The position numbers and the translations under genes were made by a program. The notes beneath the pieces are model-generated. The model was not told the DNA's origin. It worked only from the letters and a program-made list of their open reading frames with translations, and made no database searches. A stretch of DNA of 64,000 nucleotides from JACDAE01 sp963717195. Lineage in GTDB: Bacteria; Chloroflexota; Ktedonobacteria; Ktedonobacterales; Ktedonobacteraceae. Below, piece by piece: positions 25,660-33,550 of the stretch; position 1 is the first letter of the stretch; every line of letters starts with the position of its first letter. Where the stretch lies: positions 310,001 to 374,000 of the forward strand of contig CAVQVR010000012.1 in NCBI GenBank assembly GCA_963717195.1, read 5' to 3'.

Positions 25660-26845
25660 CTACCATATGCGCGGCAAGATGGACTTGCCAGAAAGGGGAA
25701 AAATCGGTATACTACGTCTCAGTTGAAGGAATGTCCTTCTCTGGTCCTCTGATGCGTCAGCTCTTACGCGTCCCAAAAGAGCATGCCTCATGATTATTCG
25801 CTGTCATCACCTGCGCGAAGCAGGCTTCATGGACGAGTGTTGTTCCCATTGTCATCTTCTTGCAGGCTGCTGTTTACACCAACTTCCTCATAGTCACAAA
25901 GTCATTTTGTGTTGCGGTCATGCTGCTTCATTAACACAGGAGGAAAGAGAAACAATCTTGTCCAAAATCCCTGCATGGGAAGCGCAAGAGAAACTTCTCT
26001 TAATGCAGACAACTCCAAAACTCCCAACCCGTCTCCGTCCGGTCTATCAGGCCATTCAACGCCTGGAGGGATATGACCGCTACCTTGCAGCATTCATCTT
26101 CGGTCCGGTTGCGCGTGGAGTGGCTATTGAGCAGAGCAACACCGATGTTTTTGTAATCGTGAACGAAAATAGGGCCAATCATCATCTCAATCATCCGATG
26201 ATCGATGGTATTTTGCTCAATCTCACGTTTCTCACAGTGGAGCAATTCGAGGAAAGAACACGTAAAGAGATTGACCAGGACCAACGAATGCGTCCAGTGA
26301 CCATCGCGGAGAGTATCATCATCTTCGACAAAACCAAAAAGTTGCACCACATGCGAGAGGAAACACAACAGTTACAACCACGCACCATTTCAGAGAGGCA
26401 GCAGCAAGCGCTCCAATCGCTGCTTTTCCAGTGTCATGAGAAGGCAGAGCACTCCCTGGAGGAAGACTCATCCACAGCATTGTTGGTCATGCACATGGAT
26501 CTGATAAGCGTACTCCTGACTCACTACAAGCAGCAGCAAAAATGGTGGGTCGATCCTCAGCAGGTGCTCGCTGATTTGAGCACCTGGGATCTCAAACTCG
26601 CGCAACTGGTAAGGAATTTCCTGGCAGCAGGGGAGGCTCACGCGAAGTTCCGGGTATGGTCAGAGATCATTGACCATGTTCTCCCGCCACTTGGCGGGCA
26701 TCACCCGCTTCCTGCACAAAATTGTCCTTGCAACCGATGCCGTGAGGATGTCGCTCTGCTTCTGGAAGCAGAAACGCGGTAACACAAAACCCTCTCTACC
26801 AGCTTGTTCTGTGTACATGGGTTGCAAGATGGGGGTGATTATTTC
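25660..26845 (+). repeat. Copy 2 of the duplicated 1.2-kb segment
   Basis: Corresponds to 17646-18830. The upstream part is nearly unchanged and the coding part has diverged by about one residue in five. The hairpin after the gene is degraded. Confidence 0.75.
25790..26782 (+). CDS. Cys-rich protein with degenerate nucleotidyltransferase domain (copy 2)
   Basis: Paralogue of 17773-18765, also 330 residues and identical at roughly four in five positions. Conserved without change are the N-terminal Cys/His cluster (CHHLREAG, ECC, CHCHLLAGCC, CCGHAASL), the block FGPVARGVAIEQSN then TDVFVIVNEN, the DKTKKLHHM motif and the C-terminal CPCNRC. Substitutions fall mostly between these blocks. That pattern suggests selection on the metal-binding and core parts, although the acidic pair of active nucleotidyltransferases is incomplete in both. 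The ATG and the upstream 120 bases match copy 1. Confidence 0.6.
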   Translation: MIIRCHHLREAGFMDECCSHCHLLAGCCLHQLPHSHKVILCCGHAASLTQEERETILSKIPAWEAQEKLLLMQTTPKLPTRLRPVYQAIQRLEGYDRYLAAFIFGPVARGVAIEQSNTDVFVIVNENRANHHLNHPMIDGILLNLTFLTVEQFEERTRKEIDQDQRMRPVTIAESIIIFDKTKKLHHMREETQQLQPRTISERQQQALQSLLFQCHEKAEHSLEEDSSTALLVMHMDLISVLLTHYKQQQKWWVDPQQVLADLSTWDLKLAQLVRNFLAAGEAHAKFRVWSEIIDHVLPPLGGHHPLPAQNCPCNRCREDVALLLEAETR

Positions 26846-27008
26846 TTCTCTGATGTAGAGCAGTAACGATGACTGAGGTTGTCATAACGCATCCTCTTTT
26901 TTGCGAAGAGTCACTCTCCCATTTTTCAGCGAGAACTCTTGAGTAGTGGCTAAAAAGAGAATGATGTGGTAGAGTAGAGCACGATTGTGTTGAGAGATCG
27001 GGGGTATC

Positions 27009-27158
27009 ATGGTAACGATCCCGGTGCATTATCCGCATTGTGGAAGCGATGCGCTCATGCGCAACGGTCGGGCCCCCAGCAGCAAGCAGAAATATCGCTG
27101 TCATGCTTATCAGCGGCAAAATCATGACAATCTTGAGCAGGTGAGCATGCTTCTGTAA
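27009..27158 (+). pseudogene. IS1-like transposase, N-terminal zinc-ribbon fragment
   Basis: The frame VHYPHCGSDALMRNGRAPSSKQKYRCHAY matches the start of IS1-type InsA proteins (CPHCGS..VRNG....KQRYRCR.C), with Cys to Tyr changes in both zinc pairs. It ends at a stop 50 codons in; nothing of the catalytic part remains. It is a dead fragment between copy 2 of the Cys-rich gene and pabBC. Confidence 0.7.
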
Positions 27159-27197
27159 AGCACATATCACTTATCTTGCGAGGCATTCACTAAAAAA

Positions 27198-29108
27198 ATG
27201 GCAGAAAGCGCAACCGTGTCTTTTCAGGAGTTTCCCGAAAACTATTATTCTCTTTTTCAAAACAAGGATCACGTCGTTTTCCTTGAAAGTACGCAGTATA
27301 ATCAAAGCAATGCATACAGTCTTCTCTTTCTTGATCCTGTACAGGTACTCCAGATTCACTGGATCAGCGAATTAGAGAACTTGCTTGTCTCGATTTCAAC
27401 CTATCTACAACAAGGCTACTATCTTGCTGGTTATTTTACCTATGAATGCGGCTATCATATTCAGAAGCTGGGCTTGTCCGACTATCACCACGAAAAACAG
27501 CCGCTCGCCTGGTTTGGGGTGTACCAGCAACCGCTCATCTATGATCACAGGAGAGGGGCATTTCTTGAAATGCCTGGTTCAACGCCTGTAGGCCCTCTTC
27601 CTTCGCTTGCGCAGGAGGATCTCACGCATCACATAAACGATATGGTCTTCGATGTGGACGAAGCCGAGTACAACGCAAACGTTGCACGTATCAAGGAGTA
27701 TATCCGCGCCGGTGATGTCTACCAGGTCAATTTTACGGGACGCTATTCCTTCACATTTAACGGTTCGCCGCTCTCGCTCTATCAAGCATTGAAGAGGAAG
27801 CAGCAGGTCTCTTACAGCGCCTATATACGAGTTGCTGGACAGGATATTCTGTGTTTTTCTCCAGAGCTGTTCTTCCGCTTGCAAGGGCAGCGCATTCTCG
27901 CTCGGCCAATGAAAGGAACTGCGCCGCGCGGTCGTACAGGCAACGAAGACCGACAGGTGGCGGAATGGCTCGCTGGTGATGCAAAAAATCGCGCGGAAAA
28001 TGTGATGATCGTTGATCTCCTGCGCAACGATCTGGGACGGGTGTGCCAGATTGGCTCTGTGACTGTGCCTCACCTCTTCACTATTGAAAAATACGCGACG
28101 CTGTTTCAGATGACTTCAACAGTGGAGGGCAGACTGAAAGCAGATGTAGACTCTTCCCAATTGTTCCGAAGCTTATTCCCTTGCGGCTCAATCACTGGTG
28201 CTCCTAAGCTCAGAGCCATGGAAATCATCAAAGAGCTGGAACCATCCCCACGAGGCATTTATACGGGCTCTATCGGGTACTTTGCCCCCACCCTGGATCA
28301 CTCGAATCAGGCGGCCAATGCAATCTTTAATGTCGCAATTCGGACCATCGTGCTTGAAAACGGGCACGGCGAAATGGGCGTGGGAAGCGCAATCACCTCT
28401 GATTCGCTCGCCTCGGCTGAATATGCCGAATGTGCGACCAAAGCCCATTTTCTCACTGACTCGGCAGTGGAATTTGACATTCTGGAAGCTATTTTATGGG
28501 ATGGTTGCTATCAGCGGCTCGAAAAGCACCTGCAACGCATGGCCGCTTCGGCTGCTTACTTTGGCTATCGCTATAATTCGGCAGACATATACCGCGTTCT
28601 CGCTCAACTGAGCGCTACCTTTGTGCCAGGCCAGCAGTACAAAGTGCGGCTATCGCTCAAACGCACCGGACACTGCTTCGGCGAAACTCTCCAACTCCAA
28701 CCGCAGGAGCCTGCGGCTGAGCTCTGTGTCGTGCTCGCTTCAGAACGAACAAATTCACAAGATCGCATGTACTATCATAAAACGACAGATCGCGCACTCT
28801 ATGATCGGGCCAGTCGTTTTGCCCAGGAATGTGGCTATGCCGACGCGATCTTCCTGAATGTGAAGGGAGAGGTCACCGAGGGAGCCACGAACAATGTTTT
28901 TATCGAGCACGCTGGCTCTCTTCTCACACCTCCTCTCTGCTGTGGGCTGCTCAACGGTATTTATCGTCAATCGCTCTTGGAAAAGAACCTGCGAGCAAGA
29001 GAAGAAAAGCTGTTTCTGGATGACCTGCTACAAGCAGAGAAGCTCTATATTTGTAATGCTATCCGAGGTTTGCGACCAGTGAAGCTCAGACATGGCTCTT
29101 CTCTCTGA
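27198..29108 (+). CDS. pabB: Aminodeoxychorismate synthase-lyase fusion (PabB-PabC)
   Basis: A 636-residue fusion for p-aminobenzoate, and so folate, synthesis. Residues 1-420 are PabB: AGDVYQVNFTGRY, then the active-site ARPMKGTAPRG (Lys239, which binds C2 of chorismate), LLRNDLGRVC, PCGSITGAPKLRAMEII and GSAITSDSLASAEYAE. Residues 425-636 are a class IV PLP lyase (PabC): Lys528 in YYHKTTDRALYDR is the Schiff-base residue, with EVTEGATNNVFIE and NAIRGLRPVKL. No PabA glutaminase is next to it, so an amidotransferase elsewhere is needed for glutamine use. The gene stands alone, and the upstream frame is an unrelated IS1 fragment. Confidence 0.92.
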   Translation: MAESATVSFQEFPENYYSLFQNKDHVVFLESTQYNQSNAYSLLFLDPVQVLQIHWISELENLLVSISTYLQQGYYLAGYFTYECGYHIQKLGLSDYHHEKQPLAWFGVYQQPLIYDHRRGAFLEMPGSTPVGPLPSLAQEDLTHHINDMVFDVDEAEYNANVARIKEYIRAGDVYQVNFTGRYSFTFNGSPLSLYQALKRKQQVSYSAYIRVAGQDILCFSPELFFRLQGQRILARPMKGTAPRGRTGNEDRQVAEWLAGDAKNRAENVMIVDLLRNDLGRVCQIGSVTVPHLFTIEKYATLFQMTSTVEGRLKADVDSSQLFRSLFPCGSITGAPKLRAMEIIKELEPSPRGIYTGSIGYFAPTLDHSNQAANAIFNVAIRTIVLENGHGEMGVGSAITSDSLASAEYAECATKAHFLTDSAVEFDILEAILWDGCYQRLEKHLQRMAASAAYFGYRYNSADIYRVLAQLSATFVPGQQYKVRLSLKRTGHCFGETLQLQPQEPAAELCVVLASERTNSQDRMYYHKTTDRALYDRASRFAQECGYADAIFLNVKGEVTEGATNNVFIEHAGSLLTPPLCCGLLNGIYRQSLLEKNLRAREEKLFLDDLLQAEKLYICNAIRGLRPVKLRHGSSL

Positions 29109-29325
29109 GAGGGTCGCTTCCCTGTAGATTTTTGTCCCTGTGTTTCCCTTTTTCCATGACAAAGGCTATCGCTCATCCAATTCCTGGACCGTCGAAGCCT
29201 GATTGGATGCAATCTTCACACTCCATATTCCCTGTCCACCTCATTGCCGTGCGCTCTCCACCGACCTGGGCTATGGCTATGGCTGGGTTCACTCCAAATT
29301 CCTTTCCTCGGGTACTGCCCTCTTT

Positions 29326-30093
29326 TCACACTCGCTTTTTATAGGCCCTCATCGCAAAGATGTAGGCCACAACCAGAATGCCGACGCACCATGCAAGAGC
29401 AACCCAGATCTCATGAGACACCGGCTGTCCAGACAGTAACGCACGGATGGTTTCCACGATCGCCGTCACTGGCTGGTTTTCGGCAAAGGCCCTGACGACC
29501 GGCGGCATCGACCTGGTTGGCACAAACGCCGAGCTGATAAAGGGTAGGAAGATAATCGGATACGAAAATGCGGTTGCGCCATCTATCGATTTTGCGGTCA
29601 GTCCGGCAATCACCGCCACCCAGGTTAAAGCTAGCGTAAACAACGCGAGGATGCCGACGACGGCCAGCCATGACAGGATGCCCGCCGACGAACGAAAGCC
29701 CATGATCAACGCGACGAGAATGATGACCACCAGCGAAATCGCGTTGGAGACCAGCGAAGTCAGGACGTGTCCCCACAGCAGGGTGGAAGGGGCAATCGGC
29801 ATGGAGCGAAATCGCTCAATGATCCCCCGTTGCACATCGGTAAACAAACGATAAGCGGTATAGGATATCCCGCTCGCAATCGCAATCAGTAAGATCCCAG
29901 GTACCACGTAATTGACATAATTAGCTGTCCCGGTTTGAATTGCGCCACCGAACACATACACGAACAGCAACATAAACGCAATAGGCATGATCGTGACCGT
30001 GATGATGGTGTCCATACTGCGGAAAATATGGCGCATGGAACGACCCAACATAACGCTCATATCGCTGAAAAAGTGTTTCTGTATCGTTTCCAT
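29326..30093 (-). CDS. ABC-2 type transporter permease (DrrB-like)
   Basis: A 255-residue membrane protein with six hydrophobic segments, the ABC-2 fold of exporters such as daunorubicin DrrB. Motifs are SMDTIITVTIMPIAFMLLFVYVFGGAI, MPIAPSTLLWGHVL (the conserved Arg-Pro loop region) and the last two helices ending in YKKRV. It starts directly at the stop of the ATPase gene with AAAGGAGG upstream. It is the last gene of the padR-HAAS-ATPase-permease set and would form the membrane channel. Confidence 0.9.
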   Translation of the reverse strand: METIQKHFFSDMSVMLGRSMRHIFRSMDTIITVTIMPIAFMLLFVYVFGGAIQTGTANYVNYVVPGILLIAIASGISYTAYRLFTDVQRGIIERFRSMPIAPSTLLWGHVLTSLVSNAISLVVIILVALIMGFRSSAGILSWLAVVGILALFTLALTWVAVIAGLTAKSIDGATAFSYPIIFLPFISSAFVPTRSMPPVVRAFAENQPVTAIVETIRALLSGQPVSHEIWVALAWCVGILVVAYIFAMRAYKKRV

Positions 30094-30855
30094 TTACTGT
30101 TCCTCCTTTTTGCCAATGATGGCAAGAAAGATCTCCTCCAATGTCGGTTGTTTTTCCACATACTCCACCTGAGCAGGTGGAAACAGCTTTTTTAGCTCCA
30201 GGAGCGTGCCGCTGGCGATAATCTTTCCCTCATGGAGAATGGCAATGTGATCAGCAAGCTGTTCAGCCTCTTCCAGGTTCTGAGTGGTCAAGAAGACGGT
30301 TCTGCCCCCATCAGCAAGCTCCTTCACCACTTTCCACATCTCGATGCGTGCCTCGGGGTCAAGCCCGGTGGTCGGCTCGTCAAGGAAAATGATCTGCGAT
30401 GTTCCCACCAGGCTCATAGCGAGGTCAAGCCTGCGGCGCATACCGCCTGAATACGTAGACACCCTGCGGTTTGCGGCATCGGGTAAACCGAAGCGTGTCA
30501 GCAAATCGTCCGCAACCTGGCGCGGATGTTTGAGGTGTCGGAGCCTGGCGATCATGATCAGATTTTCTTGCCCGGTCAAAATCTCATCCACGGCGGCAAA
30601 TTGCCCGGTCAGACTCAGTGATTGCCGCACGTGGTCTGGCTTTGACGTCACATCAAAGCCGTTGACGATGGCCGTTCCGCCGTCCTGTTTGAGCAGCGTG
30701 GTGAGGATTTTGACAAGCGTGGTCTTGCCCGCGCCGTTGGAGCCAAGCAAGGCAAAAATGCTGCCCCGCTCCACGGTGAAATTCACGCCTTTTAAGACAG
30801 GGAGATCCTTGTATGATTTTTGTAGGTCTTTTACCTGAATGGAAATACTTTGCAC
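30094..30855 (-). CDS. ABC transporter ATP-binding protein (DrrA-like)
   Basis: A 253-residue ATPase for the adjoining permease. Walker A is GSNGAGKTT (38-46), the signature is STYSGGMRRRLDLA, Walker B IIFLDEPTTGLD, and the H-loop FLTTQNLEEAE uses Gln where most have His, as in DrrA. The start is GTG at 30855 with AAGGAGG (30861-30867) before it; the longer frame to 30921 is unnecessary. The end abuts the permease ATG. The exported substrate cannot be told from sequence. Confidence 0.9.
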   Translation of the reverse strand: MQSISIQVKDLQKSYKDLPVLKGVNFTVERGSIFALLGSNGAGKTTLVKILTTLLKQDGGTAIVNGFDVTSKPDHVRQSLSLTGQFAAVDEILTGQENLIMIARLRHLKHPRQVADDLLTRFGLPDAANRRVSTYSGGMRRRLDLAMSLVGTSQIIFLDEPTTGLDPEARIEMWKVVKELADGGRTVFLTTQNLEEAEQLADHIAILHEGKIIASGTLLELKKLFPPAQVEYVEKQPTLEEIFLAIIGKKEEQ

Positions 30856-30865
30856 AAGCTCCTCC

Positions 30866-31729
30866 TTATGAGAGAACAGTAACCTTCGATACATCAGCTC
30901 CCAGGCCTTTGAGCGCGGCATACGTTAACTTATCCATCATCGCGCCATCAAAGTGCATGGATTGGATGGCACGCTTCAGAGACCAGAGACCCACCGGGCG
31001 GAACGATACATTTTTGAGGGTCGCGCCCTGAAACGAGACATCCTTGAGTGCTGGCAGGTCAAACGTGACGCCGAGAAAGGTCTGCCCATCAAGTCGCTGT
31101 CCGCTCAGGTCGGAATAGTGGAAGTCCACGCCGAGAAAGGTACAGCGTTCAAAGGTCGTTTTTCGCAGGTCGGTATAGTTGAATTTGACATCAGTCAGCT
31201 TGACGTCGATGAAGTGTGCTCCGGCCAGCGCCGCCTTGTTGAAGGTGGTGCGCACAAGGATGGCTTCACGGAAGTTTGCATCCGCAAGATCAAGGGTGGA
31301 GAAGTCGCAATCGGTCAAATTTGCGCCAGCAAAATTGGCTTCACGTACGTCACTGCTCCGAAACGAGCTCCCAGTTAAGTCTGCGCCCGTAAAGTCAGAG
31401 CCGCGCAACGCGCTCGCTTTAAAATTTCCTTTATGCGCGATAACGCCCGCAAAGTCGCTCTTTGGCAAATTGCTTGCACTAAAGTTGATGACCACCTGCC
31501 GCTCCAGCGCACGGGAGAGGTTGGCGACCTCCTGGACGGTTTGCTCAATGTCGCCGATACTCTCAATGGTCATGGTCAAGGCGGTTTCATCATCCTTGCC
31601 CTCAGCTTTCAGTTCACGGAATCGCTCCTGCAAATCGGAGAGCAGATCTGCCTTTAATTCGGCGGCGCTTTTTACCCCATCGTATGGAGCAAAAACGCCG
31701 TTGACATAGTTTGTTAATTTCTCATTCAT
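30866..31729 (-). CDS. HAAS-domain plus pentapeptide-repeat protein
   Basis: A 287-residue protein. Residues 1-75 are a HAAS/DUF1700-like helical domain (NYVNGVFAPYDG, DLLSDLQERFRELKAEGKDDETAL), which in many Firmicutes and Chloroflexi sits next to PadR regulators. Residues 80-270 are pentapeptide repeats of the A(D/N)LxX type (GSDFTGADLTGSSFRSSDVREANFAGANL), forming a right-handed quadrilateral beta helix. No transmembrane helix is present. It lies between padR and the ABC genes. Its end (30866) is eight bases ahead of the GTG of the ATPase gene. It may sense or modulate the transporter. Confidence 0.8.
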   Translation of the reverse strand: MNEKLTNYVNGVFAPYDGVKSAAELKADLLSDLQERFRELKAEGKDDETALTMTIESIGDIEQTVQEVANLSRALERQVVINFSASNLPKSDFAGVIAHKGNFKASALRGSDFTGADLTGSSFRSSDVREANFAGANLTDCDFSTLDLADANFREAILVRTTFNKAALAGAHFIDVKLTDVKFNYTDLRKTTFERCTFLGVDFHYSDLSGQRLDGQTFLGVTFDLPALKDVSFQGATLKNVSFRPVGLWSLKRAIQSMHFDGAMMDKLTYAALKGLGADVSKVTVLS

Positions 31730-31744
31730 ACCAACACCATTCCT

Positions 31745-32074
31745 TTACAAGAGGTTATCCAGCACGCGCTTCGCGTACTCCCAGTTGCTTTTGTTGCGAT
31801 CGTACGTCGCCTTCCCTTTTTCAGTAATCCTGAAGTATTTCCGCCTTCCGCCTTGAGATTCATCGCCCCAATACCATTCGATATCACCGTCCACCTCAAG
31901 CCGCCGGACGCTGGAGTACATCGTGGCTTCCTTTAATTCATATTCGTCACCCGAGCGCTCAGCAATCAGCTTGACAATCTCGTAGCCGTAGCGGTCAGCT
32001 TCCGATAAGAGCCGTAAAATCATCGTATCGGTATGTCCGCGCAGCAGGTCGGAGGTCAGTTTGTATTCACTCAT
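31745..32074 (-). CDS. PadR-family transcriptional regulator
   Basis: A 109-residue winged-helix regulator: MILRLLSEADRYGYEIVKLIAERS, ELKEATMYSSVRRLEVDGDIEWYW, GGRRKYFRITEKGKATYDRN. This is the PadR layout with a short C-terminal helix for dimerisation. It is the first gene of a four-gene minus-strand operon with a HAAS-pentapeptide protein and an ABC exporter. A consensus promoter with an internal palindrome lies just upstream, so autoregulation is likely. Drugs or membrane stress often relieve such repressors; the ligand here is unknown. Confidence 0.92.
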   Translation of the reverse strand: MSEYKLTSDLLRGHTDTMILRLLSEADRYGYEIVKLIAERSGDEYELKEATMYSSVRRLEVDGDIEWYWGDESQGGRRKYFRITEKGKATYDRNKSNWEYAKRVLDNLL

Positions 32075-32093
32075 ATCATCACCTCGTATTTAG

Positions 32094-32122
32094 ATTATAT
32101 TTCATAGTACTATGCTTGTCAA
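32094..32122 (-). promoter_or_regulatory. Consensus sigma-70 promoter with embedded palindrome for the padR operon
   Basis: On the minus strand TTGACA (32117-32122) and TATAAT (32094-32099) are separated by exactly 17 bases. Within the spacer lies CATAGTACTATG (32103-32114), a perfect 12-bp palindrome, the expected kind and place of a PadR operator. The ribosome site AGGTGATG follows. Confidence 0.85.
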
Positions 32123-32283
32123 TGTACTATTTCAATTGTAATACTTTGGTTGATAAACAAGCTCTCTGTTCTTTCTTTGACATCCCTGGTATCAATGACC
32201 AGATTCCGTGTCGTCGTTTCGTGAGAAGGAGCTGGCCAATTACCCTTCAGGCGCAATTCCCATTCAACATTCATCCACCTTTC

Positions 32284-32323
32284 AAGGGTTCCACCCGATT
32301 TCTACGTACCTGTACGCTAAGGA
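32284..32323 (+). repeat. 40-bp inverted repeat, left copy
   Basis: Starts AAGGGTTCCACCCGATTTCT and ends in AAGGA. It recurs in inverted form at 32898-32938 with one extra base and one substitution. Between the two lies only the VOC gene. Confidence 0.75.
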
Positions 32324-32420
32324 ATGATTGAGGGTTTTCAGAGAAACAAAGGCCCATCAGAAGAGCAAGATACGAGAAGTTTTTTTCTTTCCGGTATGCT
32401 ATCCTAATCAAGGAGGTGAA

Positions 32421-32849
32421 ATGAATATGTTACAAACGACACCATTTCTTTTATTTGATGGAAATTGCGCTGAAGCAATGATATTTTACCATTCATGTCT
32501 TGGTGGAGAATTAACCCTGACTAAGCTTGGTGATACTCCCATGAAAGACCAGTTCCCAAAAGAGAAGCACAGCAGGATGATCAATGCTCACCTCAAAAGT
32601 GGTGCTATTGATCTATCAGCCACAGACTGGATGGCTTCTCCTGCATTTGAACCAAAACAAGGGAATACATATGCAATCTTTGTGATTGGTAGAGCGTATG
32701 ACGAATTAAAAGCGGTCTTCGATAAACTGGCAGAAGGTGCAGAAAAGGAAAGGTTTCAAGCGTTGCATGATATGCCATTTGGAACGTATGGACAGTTTTA
32801 TGATAAATATGGTGTTCAGTGGATTTTTAAAGGAGAGAAAAAAGAATAA
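32421..32849 (+). CDS. VOC-family (PhnB/glyoxalase-like) protein
   Basis: A 142-residue protein of the vicinal-oxygen-chelate fold, PhnB type: PFLLFDGNCAEAMIFYHSCLGGELTLTKLGDTP, RMINAHLKSGAIDLSATD and HDMPFGTYGQFYDKYGVQWIF. PhnB-like proteins have unclear activities; some resemble antibiotic-resistance or epimerase relatives. The start at 32421 has an excellent AAGGAGGTGAA. The gene is alone and sits between inverted copies of a 40-bp sequence, so it may have been brought in as cargo. Codon use is richer in AT than its neighbours. Confidence 0.88.
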   Translation: MNMLQTTPFLLFDGNCAEAMIFYHSCLGGELTLTKLGDTPMKDQFPKEKHSRMINAHLKSGAIDLSATDWMASPAFEPKQGNTYAIFVIGRAYDELKAVFDKLAEGAEKERFQALHDMPFGTYGQFYDKYGVQWIFKGEKKE

Positions 32850-32897
32850 GGAAGGAGTTTCAATTATTCGTACTTCCATTATTTGTACTTTCCTAAC

Positions 32898-32938
32898 TCC
32901 TTAGCATACAGGTACGTAGAAATCGGGGTGGAACCCTT
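32898..32938 (-). repeat. 41-bp inverted repeat, right copy
   Basis: The reverse complement of this segment matches 32284-32323 with one base inserted in the C run and one C-to-T change. The pair forms the boundaries of a roughly 655-base segment carrying a VOC gene. Confidence 0.75.
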
Positions 32939-33218
32939 TTCAGTGCATTTCTTATCTGTTGCTTCTGTTGAGGCCTTTCTCAAGACTTTCCCTGTCATTT
33001 CTTCAGTTGGCTGCTTCATAGATATTCCAAACCTCAAAACACCAAGATGTCACTGTGACCTTAACCCGTTTTGATGGTTCTTCAGCAACTCTCGTGCTAT
33101 CAGAGATATTCTGTAAAACATCCTGTAGGAGGATCAACGACGAGAGCAGATTTGAGCGCAATCAGATTATAGCTATCCCACGGGGTGCGCAACGAGTTTT
33201 TAACTGAACATTTTGCTT

Positions 33219-33436
33219 ATGGCGTCCGCAATTACTAATAAAGATGTCGCCCATGCGATCGTGCATGCAGCCGAGCAAGGTTTTTCAGGTGAGGAGACGC
33301 ATTTTGATGTCATCGCTCTCAGCACACACGGCCAGGGGGGTTGCAACGTTGGGCGACGGGAAGTGTGACGGGGCGTGTCCTGAATACGACGCGCTTGCCT
33401 GTGTTAGTGGTGCAGCCAACCGAATTGAGTTCGTGA
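33219..33436 (+). pseudogene. Universal stress protein C-terminal remnant
   Basis: The reading DVAHAIVHAAEQ, HFDVIALSTHGQGG and, after a one-base shift in a run of six G, LQRWATGSVTGRVLNTTRLP then VLVVQPTELSS gives a UspA C-terminal half. It includes the ATP-binding G-x2-G-x9-G-S/T motif. The N-terminal part is missing. The shift at the G run (about 33341-33346) could be slippage or a sequencing error. Confidence 0.75.
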
Positions 33437-33446
33437 TTGTAATTGT

Positions 33447-33509
33447 TTGTAACACTGTAGGAATCCGATGAAGCGTCAGGCGCTTCATCGGATTCCTACA
33501 GTGTTACAA
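33447..33509. terminator. 29-bp perfect inverted repeat between convergent genes
   Basis: The arm 33447-33475 starts TTGTAACACTGTAGGAATCC and is exactly complementary to 33481-33509, with a five-base loop TCAGG. It lies between the UspA remnant and the 3' end of the arabinofuranosidase gene. No T tract is seen. It could end transcription from both sides. Confidence 0.75.
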
Positions 33510-33550
33510 TACTGGCTCAAGGCTTCGGCCTGTTTTACGATCAACTCTAC

